Assembly (NCBI GenBank): GCA_937995275.1
Contig: CALKKN010000365.1
Span: 1-7,822 of the forward strand
DNA from: an uncultured Lysobacterales bacterium
GTDB taxonomy: Bacteria > Pseudomonadota > Gammaproteobacteria > Xanthomonadales > SZUA-36
DNA length: 7,822 bases
Direction of reading: 5' to 3'
A program made the position numbers and the translations under genes. The stretch's first letter is position 1; each line of letters begins with the position of its first letter. This document shows, in pieces, positions 1 to 6,760 of the stretch. The notes beneath the pieces are model-generated. The model did not search any database. It worked only from the letters and a program-made list of their open reading frames with translations, and was not told the DNA's origin.

Positions 1-1308
1 ATTGGGCCCGAGCACGCCGGTGATCATGAACTGGGCCTGGGGAAAAAACTCGCCCAACATGGCCATGAAGGGGATCGTGCCCCCTTCGCCCATGTACATC
101 ACGCCGTGCCCGTACGCCTCCTGCGACGCCCGCTCCAGAGATGCGTCCAGCCAGGGCGCAATGTCCGGTGCGTTCCAGCCGGAAGCGGGGTGTTCCGGGC
201 TGAACTCGACGCGGGCGTGCTGGGGCGGACCCGCCTCGAGCGTGGCTTTCATCTGCCGCGTGGCTTCCTCGCCGTCGACCGTCGGCGGCAACCGCATCGA
301 TAGTTTCACGGCCGTGTAGGGGCGCAGCACATTGCCGGCCGAGTCGAGGGTGGGCAGGCCTTCGGCGCCGGTCACCGACAGGGCGGGGCGCCAGGTCCGG
401 TTCAGGAGCCGGTCGACGTTGTTGTCCGCCTGCGGCTGCACGCCGCCGCAGAACGGGTAGGCTTCGAATACCGCGTCGCCCAGTTCCCCGGCCATGCGCC
501 GAGTCTGCTCGATGCGTTGCTCCGGAATGTCGGCCAACAGGTAGTCGGGCAGCACCTTGCCGGTGCGTTCGTCCTCGAGCCGGCTCAGGAGCTGCCTGAT
601 GACGCGGAAACTCGACGGCACTACCCCCGACGCGTAGCCTGAGTGGACGCCCTCGGTCAGGACGTCCGCCCGCAGTGTGCCGGCGGCCATCCCGCGCAGG
701 GAGACGGTCAGCCAGAGCTGCTCGTAGTTGCCGGCGCCGGAGTCGAGGCAGACGACCAGCGAGGGCTGGCCGATCCGATCCCTCAGGTGCTCGATGTAAT
801 GGGGCAGGTCATAGCTGCCGGACTCCTCGCAGGCCTCGATGATAACGACACAGCGCGCATGGGGGAGTTTCTCCCTCTGCACGGCCATGATGGCGGTCAG
901 CGACCCGTAGGCTGCGTATCCATCGTCGGCCCCGCCGCGGCCGTACAGCTTGTCGCCCTTGATCACGGGCTTCCAGGGGCCGAGGTCGTCCGCCCAACCC
1001 GTCATCTCCGGCTGCTTGTCGAGGTGGCCATAGAGCAGGATGGTGTCGTCACCTTCGCCCGGAATGTCGATGAAGATGAGCGGCGTTCGTCCGGGCAGCC
1101 GCACGATCTCGCACTTCATGCCGGGTATGTCCTGCTTGCTGCACCACGCGAACACCTGCTGCACGGCATCTTCCATGTAGCCGTTCTTTTCCCAGTCAGG
1201 GTCGAAATGCGGGGACTTGTTCGGGATTTTGATGTACTCGACCAGTTCGGGGACGATGGCGTCCATCCAGACTTCGTCGACGAATTTCTGTGTTGCCTGA
1301 TGATCCAT
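1..1308 (-). CDS. M20-family zinc metallopeptidase (CNDP-like dipeptidase/carboxypeptidase), 3'-truncated
   Basis: Cytosolic metallohydrolase expected to cleave dipeptides or C-terminal residues with a two-metal centre; the exact substrate is not readable. The reading frame is open from ATG 1308-1306 to the window edge (436 codons). Visible motifs: YGHLDKQPEM with metal ligand H95 and D97; GRGGADDGY with bridging D128; EACEESGS with catalytic base E161 and ligand E162; CLDSGAG with D189; and EGVHSGYASG, whose H222 belongs to the dimerisation-domain insertion. The frame runs off the edge in GVLGPN, where relatives usually continue within a few residues to the last metal-binding histidine (an NAHGPNE-like motif), so probably only some tens of residues are missing. 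There is no signal peptide. The start is supported by AAGG (1316-1319 on this strand) 7 bases upstream and by a promoter candidate further up. It is transcribed divergently from a peptide transporter, which fits a peptide-degrading role. The M20 assignment is firm; the subfamily is inferred. Confidence 0.93.
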   Translation of the reverse strand, partial: MDHQATQKFVDEVWMDAIVPELVEYIKIPNKSPHFDPDWEKNGYMEDAVQQVFAWCSKQDIPGMKCEIVRLPGRTPLIFIDIPGEGDDTILLYGHLDKQPEMTGWADDLGPWKPVIKGDKLYGRGGADDGYAAYGSLTAIMAVQREKLPHARCVVIIEACEESGSYDLPHYIEHLRDRIGQPSLVVCLDSGAGNYEQLWLTVSLRGMAAGTLRADVLTEGVHSGYASGVVPSSFRVIRQLLSRLEDERTGKVLPDYLLADIPEQRIEQTRRMAGELGDAVFEAYPFCGGVQPQADNNVDRLLNRTWRPALSVTGAEGLPTLDSAGNVLRPYTAVKLSMRLPPTVDGEEATRQMKATLEAGPPQHARVEFSPEHPASGWNAPDIAPWLDASLERASQEAYGHGVMYMGEGGTIPFMAMLGEFFPQAQFMITGVLGPN

Positions 1309-1343
1309 GGGCTTGCCTTGTTGGTATTTCCGGGAGCGCGGCC

Positions 1344-1372
1344 ATTATCCCACGAGGCACCGGCCCTGTCCC
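1344..1372 (-). promoter_or_regulatory. Candidate sigma70 promoter of the M20 peptidase gene
   Basis: On the minus strand the -35 hexamer GGGACA (1372-1367, 4 of 6 consensus bases) and the -10 hexamer GATAAT (1349-1344, 5 of 6) are separated by exactly 17 bases. Transcription would begin near 1337, leaving a leader of about 30 bases that contains the AAGG ribosome binding site before ATG 1308. Spacing and distance are good, but the -35 is weak and no start-site data exist. Confidence 0.5.
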
Positions 1373-1417
1373 TGGCACGGACGAAAAAAGGACGACCGGC
1401 CCCAGCTCTGGCGCCAC

Positions 1418-1438
1418 GCCCGGGTCTGCCGGGTTTTT
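1418..1438 (+). terminator. Terminator-like hairpin upstream of the peptide transporter
   Basis: A CCCGG arm (1419-1423), a five-base loop and a CCGGG arm (1429-1433) are followed directly by five T residues (1434-1438); a G-U pair (1418 with 1434) can extend the stem. This is the layout of a small intrinsic terminator reading plus-strand. No plus-strand gene ends before it in the window, so it would either block antisense transcription coming from the peptidase gene or act as an attenuator in a long transporter leader. The stem is only 5-6 bp, so function is uncertain. Confidence 0.35.
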
Positions 1439-1459
1439 AGGGCGAAACGGGCGAGCGTC

Positions 1460-1468
1460 TGGTATGCT
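1460..1468 (+). promoter_or_regulatory. Weak candidate extended -10 for the peptide transporter
   Basis: TGGTATGCT has the extended -10 layout (TG, one base, then TATGCT, which matches TATAAT at 4 of 6). No recognisable -35 lies 16-18 bases upstream. Transcription would start near 1475, giving a leader of about 70 bases before GTG 1546 and leaving the upstream hairpin at 1418-1438 outside the transcript. Offered only as the best-looking site in the spacer. Confidence 0.22.
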
Positions 1469-1534
1469 TGCGCACCTCGATCCACGCAAGTCCCTGTGAT
1501 CGACTCACGCAAAAAGACAATCAGCATAATACCC

Positions 1535-1540
1535 GGAGGA
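1535..1540 (+). promoter_or_regulatory. Ribosome binding site that fixes the GTG start of the POT transporter
   Basis: GGAGGA lies 5 bases before GTG 1546. This near-perfect Shine-Dalgarno site rules out the in-frame TTG at 1468 as the start, which has no such site and would add 26 polar residues not typical of the family. Confidence 0.85.
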
Positions 1541-1545
1541 CATTC

Positions 1546-3060
1546 GTGAGCACCCAAACCGGAGCACTGAACCAGCCGGACATTCCGCCCGGCGAAATTC
1601 TCGGTCACCCCAAGGCGCTATGGCAGCTCTCGAACATCGAGATGTGGGAGCGCTTTGCGTACTACGGCATGCGCGCCTTGCTCGCCGTGTACGTGGCGAC
1701 GACGTTTTTCGGCCATCTCGGGGATCAGGCCAATGCCGAGGCCAGCCTGGTTTACGGCGGCTACACGGCCCTGGTGTATGCCACCGGCATCATCGGCGGC
1801 TACATCGCGGACCACGTGCTCGGCTACCAGCGGTCGATCCTGCTGGGCGCCCTGATCATGGCGGCCGGCCTGTTCGTGCTGCTGATCGAGGACCTGACCT
1901 GGTTCCTGGTGGGCCTCTCCCTGATCGTCGCCGGTAACGGCCTGTTCAAGCCGAACATCTCGACCATGATCGGCAAGCTGTACGCGCCCGGCGACGTGCG
2001 CCGCGACTCGGGCTTCACGATTTTCTACATGGGCATCAACCTCGGCGCCTTCATCGCGCCGTTCATCACCGCGGCCTGGATCGGCGCCACCTGGGGACTG
2101 AAGTGGGGCTTTTTTGCCGCCGCGCTGGGCATGGTGCTGTCGACGCTGTTCCTCGAGATCGCGAAGAAGTCGCTGGGGCACGTCGGCCTGCCGCCGAAAG
2201 GCAACGAGGGCTGGGGCCGGTTCATCCTGGTCGGCATCGGCGCCCTGGTGATGGCCGTGGGCGTCTTTTACCTGCTGTCCGCCAGCACGGTGCTGGGCTA
2301 CCTGCTGGTGGGCATCATGCTGGCACTGATCGCCTACTTCGTCGTGTCGGGCATCAAGAGCGGCGACCGCGTGCAGCTGCAGCGGTACATCGCGATGATC
2401 ATCCTGTTCGTGGCCAATGCCTGTTTCTGGGCGCTGTTCGAGCAGGCCGGCAGCTCGATGAACTTTTTCGCCCGTGAATTCGTGACGCCGATGTACGGCA
2501 GTATGGAAACCTGGCAGGCGGGCGGCTTCGGCATCTTCCAGTCGCTGAATCCGCTGTACATTCTGCTGTTCGCGCCCTTGTTCGCCGCCATCTGGCCGTG
2601 GCTGGACAAACGCAACTTCAACCCCTCGATACCGCGTAAATTCGCCCTGGGCCTGGTTCAGGTCGCGCTGGGTTTCTACGTGCTGGTGTTCGCGATCGCC
2701 AACTTCCTGGACGCGGCCGGGCTGGTGCCCTGGATTTTCCTGGCGCTGTGTTACCTGCTGCACACGACCGGCGAGCTGTGTCTATCGCCCATCGGCCTGT
2801 CGATGGTCACCAAGCTGGCCGCCGAGAAGGAAACCGGTATGGCCATGGGCGGCTGGTTCCTGTCGATCGCGATGGCCCAGTACGTGGCGGGCCTGATCGC
2901 GGCCATCGCTTCCGGCGGCGGGCACGGACCCGAGGCTGGCGCGGCGATCGGCCAGTACCAGGACACGTACATGATGCTGTTCTGGATCGGGCTCGGGTTC
3001 GGCGCCGTCTACCTGGTGGCCGCCCCGTTGATCAACAAGCTGATGCACGGCGTTAAGTAG
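1546..3060 (+). CDS. Proton-coupled oligopeptide transporter, POT/PTR2 family of the MFS
   Basis: Inner-membrane symporter that imports di- and tripeptides with protons. From the GTG start the protein has 504 residues, normal for bacterial POT carriers, and is dominated by hydrophobic segments. Diagnostic motifs are present: the TM1 proton-coupling motif ExxERFxYYG (E32, E35, R36, Y39, Y40); GGYIADHVLGYQR near residues 84-96 after TM2; the TM4 lysine in GLFKPNIS (K135); the PTR2 signature FYMGINLGAFIAP (160-172); the TM7 motif FWALFEQAG with E299; and the TM10 motif GELCLSPIGLS with E410. These correspond to the known proton- and peptide-binding residues of PepT-type carriers, so the protein looks fully functional. 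The N-terminus is a short polar cytosolic stretch before TM1. The divergent M20 peptidase could hydrolyse imported peptides. Family assignment is firm; the peptide range, and the specific symbol (dtpA/yjdL-type), cannot be decided here. Confidence 0.96.
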   Translation: MSTQTGALNQPDIPPGEILGHPKALWQLSNIEMWERFAYYGMRALLAVYVATTFFGHLGDQANAEASLVYGGYTALVYATGIIGGYIADHVLGYQRSILLGALIMAAGLFVLLIEDLTWFLVGLSLIVAGNGLFKPNISTMIGKLYAPGDVRRDSGFTIFYMGINLGAFIAPFITAAWIGATWGLKWGFFAAALGMVLSTLFLEIAKKSLGHVGLPPKGNEGWGRFILVGIGALVMAVGVFYLLSASTVLGYLLVGIMLALIAYFVVSGIKSGDRVQLQRYIAMIILFVANACFWALFEQAGSSMNFFAREFVTPMYGSMETWQAGGFGIFQSLNPLYILLFAPLFAAIWPWLDKRNFNPSIPRKFALGLVQVALGFYVLVFAIANFLDAAGLVPWIFLALCYLLHTTGELCLSPIGLSMVTKLAAEKETGMAMGGWFLSIAMAQYVAGLIAAIASGGGHGPEAGAAIGQYQDTYMMLFWIGLGFGAVYLVAAPLINKLMHGVK

Positions 3061-3064
3061 GATG

Positions 3065-3130
3065 GCCGCGGTCGCCGGGAAGACCCTCGCTGTGAGGTGT
3101 ATTCCCGGCGATCCAGCACGTTGCCGCGGC
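3065..3130 (+). repeat. Two-part inverted repeat (hairpin) between the transporter and ribonuclease genes
   Basis: Three nested arm pairs can be read. The main stem is a perfect 10-bp match of TCGCCGGGAA (3072-3081) with TTCCCGGCGA (3102-3111). Inside it CCTC (3085-3088) can pair with GAGG (3094-3097) around a five-base loop. Outside it GCCGCGG (3065-3071) pairs with CCGCGGC (3124-3130), leaving a 12-base bulge on the 3' side. It begins 4 bases after the transporter stop. No T-tract follows, so it is not a standard intrinsic terminator; it could protect the 3' end of the transporter mRNA, help Rho-dependent termination, or act as a processing site in a shared transcript. Confidence 0.6.
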
Positions 3131-3149
3131 TGACAATAAAGGCCGACTG

Positions 3150-4538
3150 ATGCACCTGGAGTTTTTTGGCGCTGCCGCCGAAGTCACCGGTTCCTGCCAC
3201 ATTCTGCGTGTCGGCAAGCGCCAGGTGCTGCTCGATTGCGGCCTGATCCAGGGCAGCCGTAAAGACGAGAAGCGTAACGCGGATCCCTTTCCCTTCGACG
3301 CGGCGAAAATCGATGCAGTGGTACTGAGTCACGCGCACCTGGACCATTGCGGACGCCTGCCCCTGCTGGTCAAGCGCGGTTTCCGCGGGCCCGTGTACGC
3401 GCAGGAGGCCAGCTGCGAACTGGCGGCGATCCTGCTGGCCGACGCCGCGCACCTGCAGGAGCGCGACGCGGAGTACCGGAGCCGCAAGACGGGCAGGCGC
3501 GTGAAGCCGCTTTACACCCATGCCGAAGGCGAGGCGGTCATGCGGCAGCTGCGGGGGGTCAAGTACCGCGAGGTTTTCGACGTCGTCGAAGGCGTGCAGG
3601 TGCGCTTCAGGGACGCCGGGCACATCCTCGGGTCCTGCACGGTCGAGGTTTGGGCCGAGGAGGCAGGCGTGCAGCGCAAGATCGTCTTTTCCGGCGACCT
3701 GGGGCAGTACGATACCCCGATCCTGCGCGACCCCGAGCCCCTCGACCGCGCCGACGTGGTCCTGATGGAAAGCACCTACGGCGGGCGCCGGCACCGCAGC
3801 CGCGAAGAAACCGTCGCCGAACTCGGCGAGATCCTGACGTCGTCGCGCAGCCGGAAGGGCAACATCCTGGTGCCGGCGTTTTCGATCGGCCGCAGCCAGG
3901 AGATCCTGTACCAGCTGGGCAAGCACTACGAGGCGTGGGAACTCGACCGCTTCCGAATCTTCCTGGACAGCCCGATGGCGATCGAGGCGACGCAGGTGTA
4001 CTGGCACTATCCGCACCTGTACGACGAGGAGGCCACGCGGTTGCGGCGTGAAAACGGCGGCATGCCGCTGCTGCCCAACCTCACGCTGAGCCGTTCGGCC
4101 GACGACTCCATCGCCATCAACCGGATCCGGTCCGGCGCCATCGTCATCGCCGGCAGTGGCATGTGCAACGGCGGCCGGATCGTGCACCACCTGAAGCACA
4201 ACCTGGGCCGGGAGGAGACCGAGGTCCTGATTACCGGTTACCAGGCCCAGGGATCGCTGGGCCGCAAGCTGGTGGACGGCCATGGATCGGTCCGCATCCA
4301 CGGCGCCGACGTCCCGGTGCGCGCGGCCATCCACACCGTGGGCGGCCTATCCGCCCACGGTGACCAGGACGACCTGGCCAGGTGGTACGAGTGTCTGCAA
4401 AACCGACCGCCCGTCTACCTGGTACATGGCGAACTCGAGTCGCAAACGGATTTTCAGACCTACCTGACCAGGCGCGCCGGCGCGGAGGTGCACCTCCCCA
4501 AACCCGGCGACGTGCTCGACCTCGCGACTTTGTTGTAG
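3150..4538 (+). CDS. Beta-CASP metallo-beta-lactamase ribonuclease (CPSF/TTHA0252-like RNA-processing exonuclease)
   Basis: Predicted cytosolic zinc-dependent nuclease acting on RNA. The metallo-beta-lactamase motifs appear in order: SHAHLDHCG with H61, H63, D65, H66; DAGHILGS with H158; and FSGDLGQ with D183. The beta-CASP insertion follows: motif A acid in MESTYGG (E207), the SGMCNGGRIVHHL block (residues 336-348) with motif B histidine H346/H347, and motif C in GGLSAHGDQDDL (H403). A final VHGE (H426) completes the metal site. At 462 residues it is typical of the stand-alone bacterial enzymes related to eukaryotic CPSF-73 and Thermus TTHA0252; no extra KH or C-terminal RNA-binding domain is seen. 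The ATG is preceded by AAAGG (3138-3142) at 7 bases. It lies 89 bases after the transporter gene and may be co-transcribed or have its own promoter. The family is firm; whether it degrades mRNA generally or processes specific transcripts is unknown. RNase J and tRNase Z are less likely because of the motif spacing and the CPSF-like SGMCNGGR block. Confidence 0.94.
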   Translation: MHLEFFGAAAEVTGSCHILRVGKRQVLLDCGLIQGSRKDEKRNADPFPFDAAKIDAVVLSHAHLDHCGRLPLLVKRGFRGPVYAQEASCELAAILLADAAHLQERDAEYRSRKTGRRVKPLYTHAEGEAVMRQLRGVKYREVFDVVEGVQVRFRDAGHILGSCTVEVWAEEAGVQRKIVFSGDLGQYDTPILRDPEPLDRADVVLMESTYGGRRHRSREETVAELGEILTSSRSRKGNILVPAFSIGRSQEILYQLGKHYEAWELDRFRIFLDSPMAIEATQVYWHYPHLYDEEATRLRRENGGMPLLPNLTLSRSADDSIAINRIRSGAIVIAGSGMCNGGRIVHHLKHNLGREETEVLITGYQAQGSLGRKLVDGHGSVRIHGADVPVRAAIHTVGGLSAHGDQDDLARWYECLQNRPPVYLVHGELESQTDFQTYLTRRAGAEVHLPKPGDVLDLATLL

Positions 4539-4575
4539 GAGCGGCTTTGTGGGAGCGGCTTCAGCCGCTCCCACA
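4534..4575 (+). repeat. GTAG-type REP-like palindrome with a tandem half-copy; possible bidirectional terminator
   Basis: A perfect 12-bp inverted repeat, TGTGGGAGCGGC (4548-4559) and GCCGCTCCCACA (4564-4575), flanks a TTCA loop. Directly before it lies a second 14-base copy of the left arm plus loop start, TGTAGGAGCGGCTT (4534-4547), differing by one base from TGTGGGAGCGGCTT (4548-4561). The GTAG head and GAGCGGCTT..GCCGC stem resemble REP sequences of Pseudomonas and Xanthomonadales that are mobilised by RAYT transposases; no such transposase is in the window. The TAG of the ribonuclease gene (4536-4538) is part of the first copy. The element separates two convergent genes, so it may also define both 3' ends, although no T-tract is present on either side. 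Confidence 0.8.
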
Positions 4576-4605
4576 ATCACAGGACATCCACGGCTGATGC
4601 GACGG

Positions 4606-5238
4606 CTACGATGGTGAGTGACGGGACTCCAGCACCGAAACCACTTCGCCGAGGCTCAAGCCGGCGGCGCGCAACAGCACCAGCAGGTGGTAGACGAGGT
4701 CGGCTGCCTCCTCGGTCAACTCGTCGGTGTCCCCGGCAACGGCCGCCAAGGCGGTTTCCAGGCCCTCCTCGCCGACTTTCTGGGCGATGCGCTTGACGCC
4801 GGCCTCGAACAGCCGCGTGGTGTAACTGTCTTCGGGCCGGGAGCAGTCGCGCTCCGCGACCAGGCGCTCCAGCGCGGCGAGAAAGGCCAGTTCCGGCCGG
4901 ACCTGGAGGCGGCTGTCGAAGCAGGTGTCGGTGCCGAGGTGGCAGGCAGGGCCCGCCGGCCTGGCCAGCACGAGCAGGCAGTCGCTGTCGCAGTCGGCGT
5001 GCACGGCAACGAGGCGCAGCGTGTTGCCGGAAGTCTCGCCCTTGGTCCACAGTTGCTGGCGGCTTCGGCTCCAGAAGGTCACCAGGCCATTATCCAGGCT
5101 GTGCGCCAGGGCTTCGGGGTTCATGTAGGCCTGCATCAGCACCCGACCGTCGAACGCATCCTGGACGATGGCGGGCAGCAGGCCGTCCATCTTGTCCCAA
5201 TCGAGCGCATTGATATCTCTGGAATCGCGGATCAGCAT
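4606..5238 (-). CDS. hisI: Bifunctional phosphoribosyl-AMP cyclohydrolase / phosphoribosyl-ATP pyrophosphohydrolase
   Basis: Catalyses steps 2 and 3 of histidine synthesis: the C-terminal HisE domain removes pyrophosphate from PR-ATP and the N-terminal HisI domain opens the purine ring of PR-AMP. The protein has 210 residues, close to the roughly 200 of enterobacterial fused HisI (also called hisIE). HisI domain, about 15-115: [17 protein letters not shown] (56-72); the D-C-D-x-D motif with D82, D84, D86 as magnesium ligands; and zinc ligands C83, C99 and C106, at the family's 16- and 7-residue spacing. HisE domain, about 118-205: [12 protein letters not shown] (136-147), [13 protein letters not shown] (153-165) and the acidic [17 protein letters not shown] (173-189). 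The start ATG 5238-5236 follows GAGGTG and overlaps the hisF stop by 7 bases. A larger open frame continues upstream but enters the hisF coding region in another frame. It is the last gene of the operon here and ends 30 bases from the REP palindrome. Confidence 0.97.
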   Translation of the reverse strand: MLIRDSRDINALDWDKMDGLLPAIVQDAFDGRVLMQAYMNPEALAHSLDNGLVTFWSRSRQQLWTKGETSGNTLRLVAVHADCDSDCLLVLARPAGPACHLGTDTCFDSRLQVRPELAFLAALERLVAERDCSRPEDSYTTRLFEAGVKRIAQKVGEEGLETALAAVAGDTDELTEEAADLVYHLLVLLRAAGLSLGEVVSVLESRHSPS

Positions 5239-6023
5239 GGACGCACCTCGATGCCGGCGGCCGCCAGCGCCTGTTTGAGTTCCGGGATGGGAATCTGGCC
5301 CGAGTGGAACACGGTCGCGGCCAGCGCGGCGTCGACGTCCGCCTGCCGGAACACGTCGATGAAGTGGTCCACGGCGCCGGCGCCCCCCGAGGCCACCAGC
5401 GGAATCGGCAGCAGCCGTCGGGCGGCGCTGAGCTGCGCGATATCGTAACCGGTACGGGTCCCGTCGGCCGACATGCAGTTGAGCACCACCTCGCCGGCGC
5501 CGCGGTCGACGACTTCCCGGAGCCAGTCGAGCGTTTGGCGGCCCGGAGCTTTCATCGCGTCCGGTGTTCCCGTGTGGGACCGCACTGTATAGGATTCGCC
5601 ATCGGCAATCGAATCCACCCCGATCACCACGCATTGGCTTCCAAAGGCCTTCACCAGCCGGTCGATCAGGTCGGGATCCTCCAGCGCCGGCGTGTTGATC
5701 GAGATCTTGTCGGCGCCCTGCGCCAGCACCCGCTCGGCGCTGGCCACGCTGCGAATGCCCCCGGCCACGCAGAACGGGATGTCGATGGTTTCGGAAACCC
5801 GCCGCACCCAGTCGACGTCCACACTGCGGCCTTCCGGGCTGGCAGTGATGTCGTAGAACACCAGTTCATCGGCGCCTTCGTCACGGTACCGGGCGGCGAG
5901 TTCGATGATGTCGCCCATGACCCGGTGATCGCGAAACCGGACGCCCTTCACCACCTGCCCGTCCCGCACGTCGAGGCAGGGAACGATGCGGCGGGCTACC
6001 CCGCTCCGGGACGTCCCGGTCAC
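5232..6023 (-). CDS. hisF: Imidazole glycerol phosphate synthase, cyclase subunit HisF
   Basis: A (beta/alpha)8-barrel that uses ammonia delivered by HisH to turn PRFAR into imidazole glycerol phosphate and AICAR, linking histidine to purine synthesis. The protein has 263 residues. Key acids are present: D18 in [17 protein letters not shown] and D137 in VVIGVDS. Phosphate-binding and barrel motifs include FCVAGGIRS (84-92), [12 protein letters not shown] (103-114), [20 protein letters not shown] and [13 protein letters not shown]. The C-terminus AGIEVRPC matches the family's usual ending. The only reasonable start is GTG 6023-6021, which shares GTGA with the hisA stop and has GGAG 9 bases upstream; ATG is absent there. 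This gives an N-terminus about 7 residues longer than the E. coli protein ([14 protein letters not shown] instead of MLAKRII). The 4-base overlap suggests translational coupling to hisA. Confidence 0.97.
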   Translation of the reverse strand: MTGTSRSGVARRIVPCLDVRDGQVVKGVRFRDHRVMGDIIELAARYRDEGADELVFYDITASPEGRSVDVDWVRRVSETIDIPFCVAGGIRSVASAERVLAQGADKISINTPALEDPDLIDRLVKAFGSQCVVIGVDSIADGESYTVRSHTGTPDAMKAPGRQTLDWLREVVDRGAGEVVLNCMSADGTRTGYDIAQLSAARRLLPIPLVASGGAGAVDHFIDVFRQADVDAALAATVFHSGQIPIPELKQALAAAGIEVRPC

Positions 6024-6760
6024 GCCAGAAACTCCAGTGCTTCGGTCACGCTGAAGCAGCCCTCCAGCAGCGCCTTTCCGGTGATGGCCGCGGTAGCCCC
6101 GGTGCCGGCCAGCTGGCGCAGGTCCTGCAGGCCACTGACGCCGCCGGAGGCCTGGATCTCCAGGCCGGGGTAGCGGCGGGTGATCTCGGTGTACAGATCG
6201 ACGTTGGGCCCGGTCATCGCGCCGTCCCGCCCGATATCCGTGCACAGTACGTGCCGCAGGCCGCTGTCCGCGTAGTAGTCCAGCAGCTCCCACAGGTTCT
6301 GGGGGCTGCCCCGGGTCCAGCCGTGCGTCCGCGGCCGCGGCGTGCCCTTCTCGTCGATGCGCACGTCGAGCGCCGCCACGAGGCGCTCGGGCCCGAAGGA
6401 CTTCAGCCAGGCCGAAAAGCGCTCGGGCCGGGTCACGCAGACGCTGCCCGCCACGACGCGGCTGGCGCCGTGGTCGAGTCGCAGTTGTACGTCCGCCTCG
6501 ACGCGGACGCCGCCCCCCGTCTGGACCGATTGCGTCGTGTCGGCGAGCAGCCTGAGCAGGGGCTGCGTATCCGCCTCCGGCCCGTCCCGGGACGCGGCGA
6601 GGTCGACGACATGTAGCCAGTTTGCGCCTTGGGCGGCGTAGTCTGCAGCCAGCCGCGCGGCATCGAGGTCATAGACCTTGCGGTTGTCGAAGTCGCCGTG
6701 CAGCAGACGCACACAGCGGCCGTCCAGCAGGTCGATTGCCGGAATGATCGTGATGCTCAT
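6020..6760 (-). CDS. hisA: ProFAR isomerase (1-(5-phosphoribosyl)-5-[(5-phosphoribosylamino)methylideneamino]imidazole-4-carboxamide isomerase) HisA
   Basis: Performs the Amadori-type isomerisation of ProFAR to PRFAR, the substrate of HisHF. It is a (beta/alpha)8-barrel of 246 residues, the normal length. Visible motifs: [19 protein letters not shown] with catalytic acid D10; VQTGGGVR (79-86); the second acid region AALDVR (D132); HGWTRGS (146-152); [14 protein letters not shown] (173-186), with T174 and D179 corresponding to the conserved active-site region; and [12 protein letters not shown] with ITGKALLEG at the C-terminal phosphate site. ATG 6760-6758 shares its A with the hisH TGA (TGATG, one-base overlap), and GGAGAG lies slightly far upstream, so initiation may rely on ribosomes finishing hisH. 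The protein resembles HisF by old duplication, but the HGWT and CTDI-RDG motifs separate it clearly. Confidence 0.97.
   Translation of the reverse strand: MSITIIPAIDLLDGRCVRLLHGDFDNRKVYDLDAARLAADYAAQGANWLHVVDLAASRDGPEADTQPLLRLLADTTQSVQTGGGVRVEADVQLRLDHGASRVVAGSVCVTRPERFSAWLKSFGPERLVAALDVRIDEKGTPRPRTHGWTRGSPQNLWELLDYYADSGLRHVLCTDIGRDGAMTGPNVDLYTEITRRYPGLEIQASGGVSGLQDLRQLAGTGATAAITGKALLEGCFSVTEALEFLA

Noticed and set aside
643..1440. Plus-strand open frame (265 codons) opposite the M20 peptidase
   Set aside because: It is antisense to a coding region whose metal-binding motifs are intact, and shows no motif or ribosome binding site of its own.
1525..1530. CATAAT resembling a -10 box just before the transporter start
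   Set aside because: Transcription would begin within the GGAGGA ribosome binding site, and no -35 is visible at the right distance.
1468..1545. Upstream in-frame TTG start for the POT transporter (26 extra residues)
   Set aside because: There is no Shine-Dalgarno site there, the added sequence is polar and unlike the family, and GTG 1546 has an excellent site.
1618..2763. Long minus-strand open frame (381 codons) opposite the POT transporter
   Set aside because: Composition is dominated by Q, D, H, E, R and A with no recognisable motif, as expected for the antisense of a GC-rich hydrophobic membrane protein. The plus-strand gene has all its family motifs.
3009..4334. Long minus-strand open frame (441 codons) opposite the beta-CASP ribonuclease
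   Set aside because: No domain motifs; it exists because GC-rich codons avoid stops on the opposite strand.
5239..5634. N-terminal extension of HisI upstream of ATG 5238 in the same open frame
   Set aside because: It would read through hisF in another frame; the conserved HisI length, the Shine-Dalgarno site and the 7-base overlap with the hisF stop all support ATG 5238.
4618..6173. Plus-strand open frames opposite hisI and hisF (276 and 289 codons)
   Set aside because: These are shadows of conserved his genes, with low-complexity GC-driven composition and no family resemblance.
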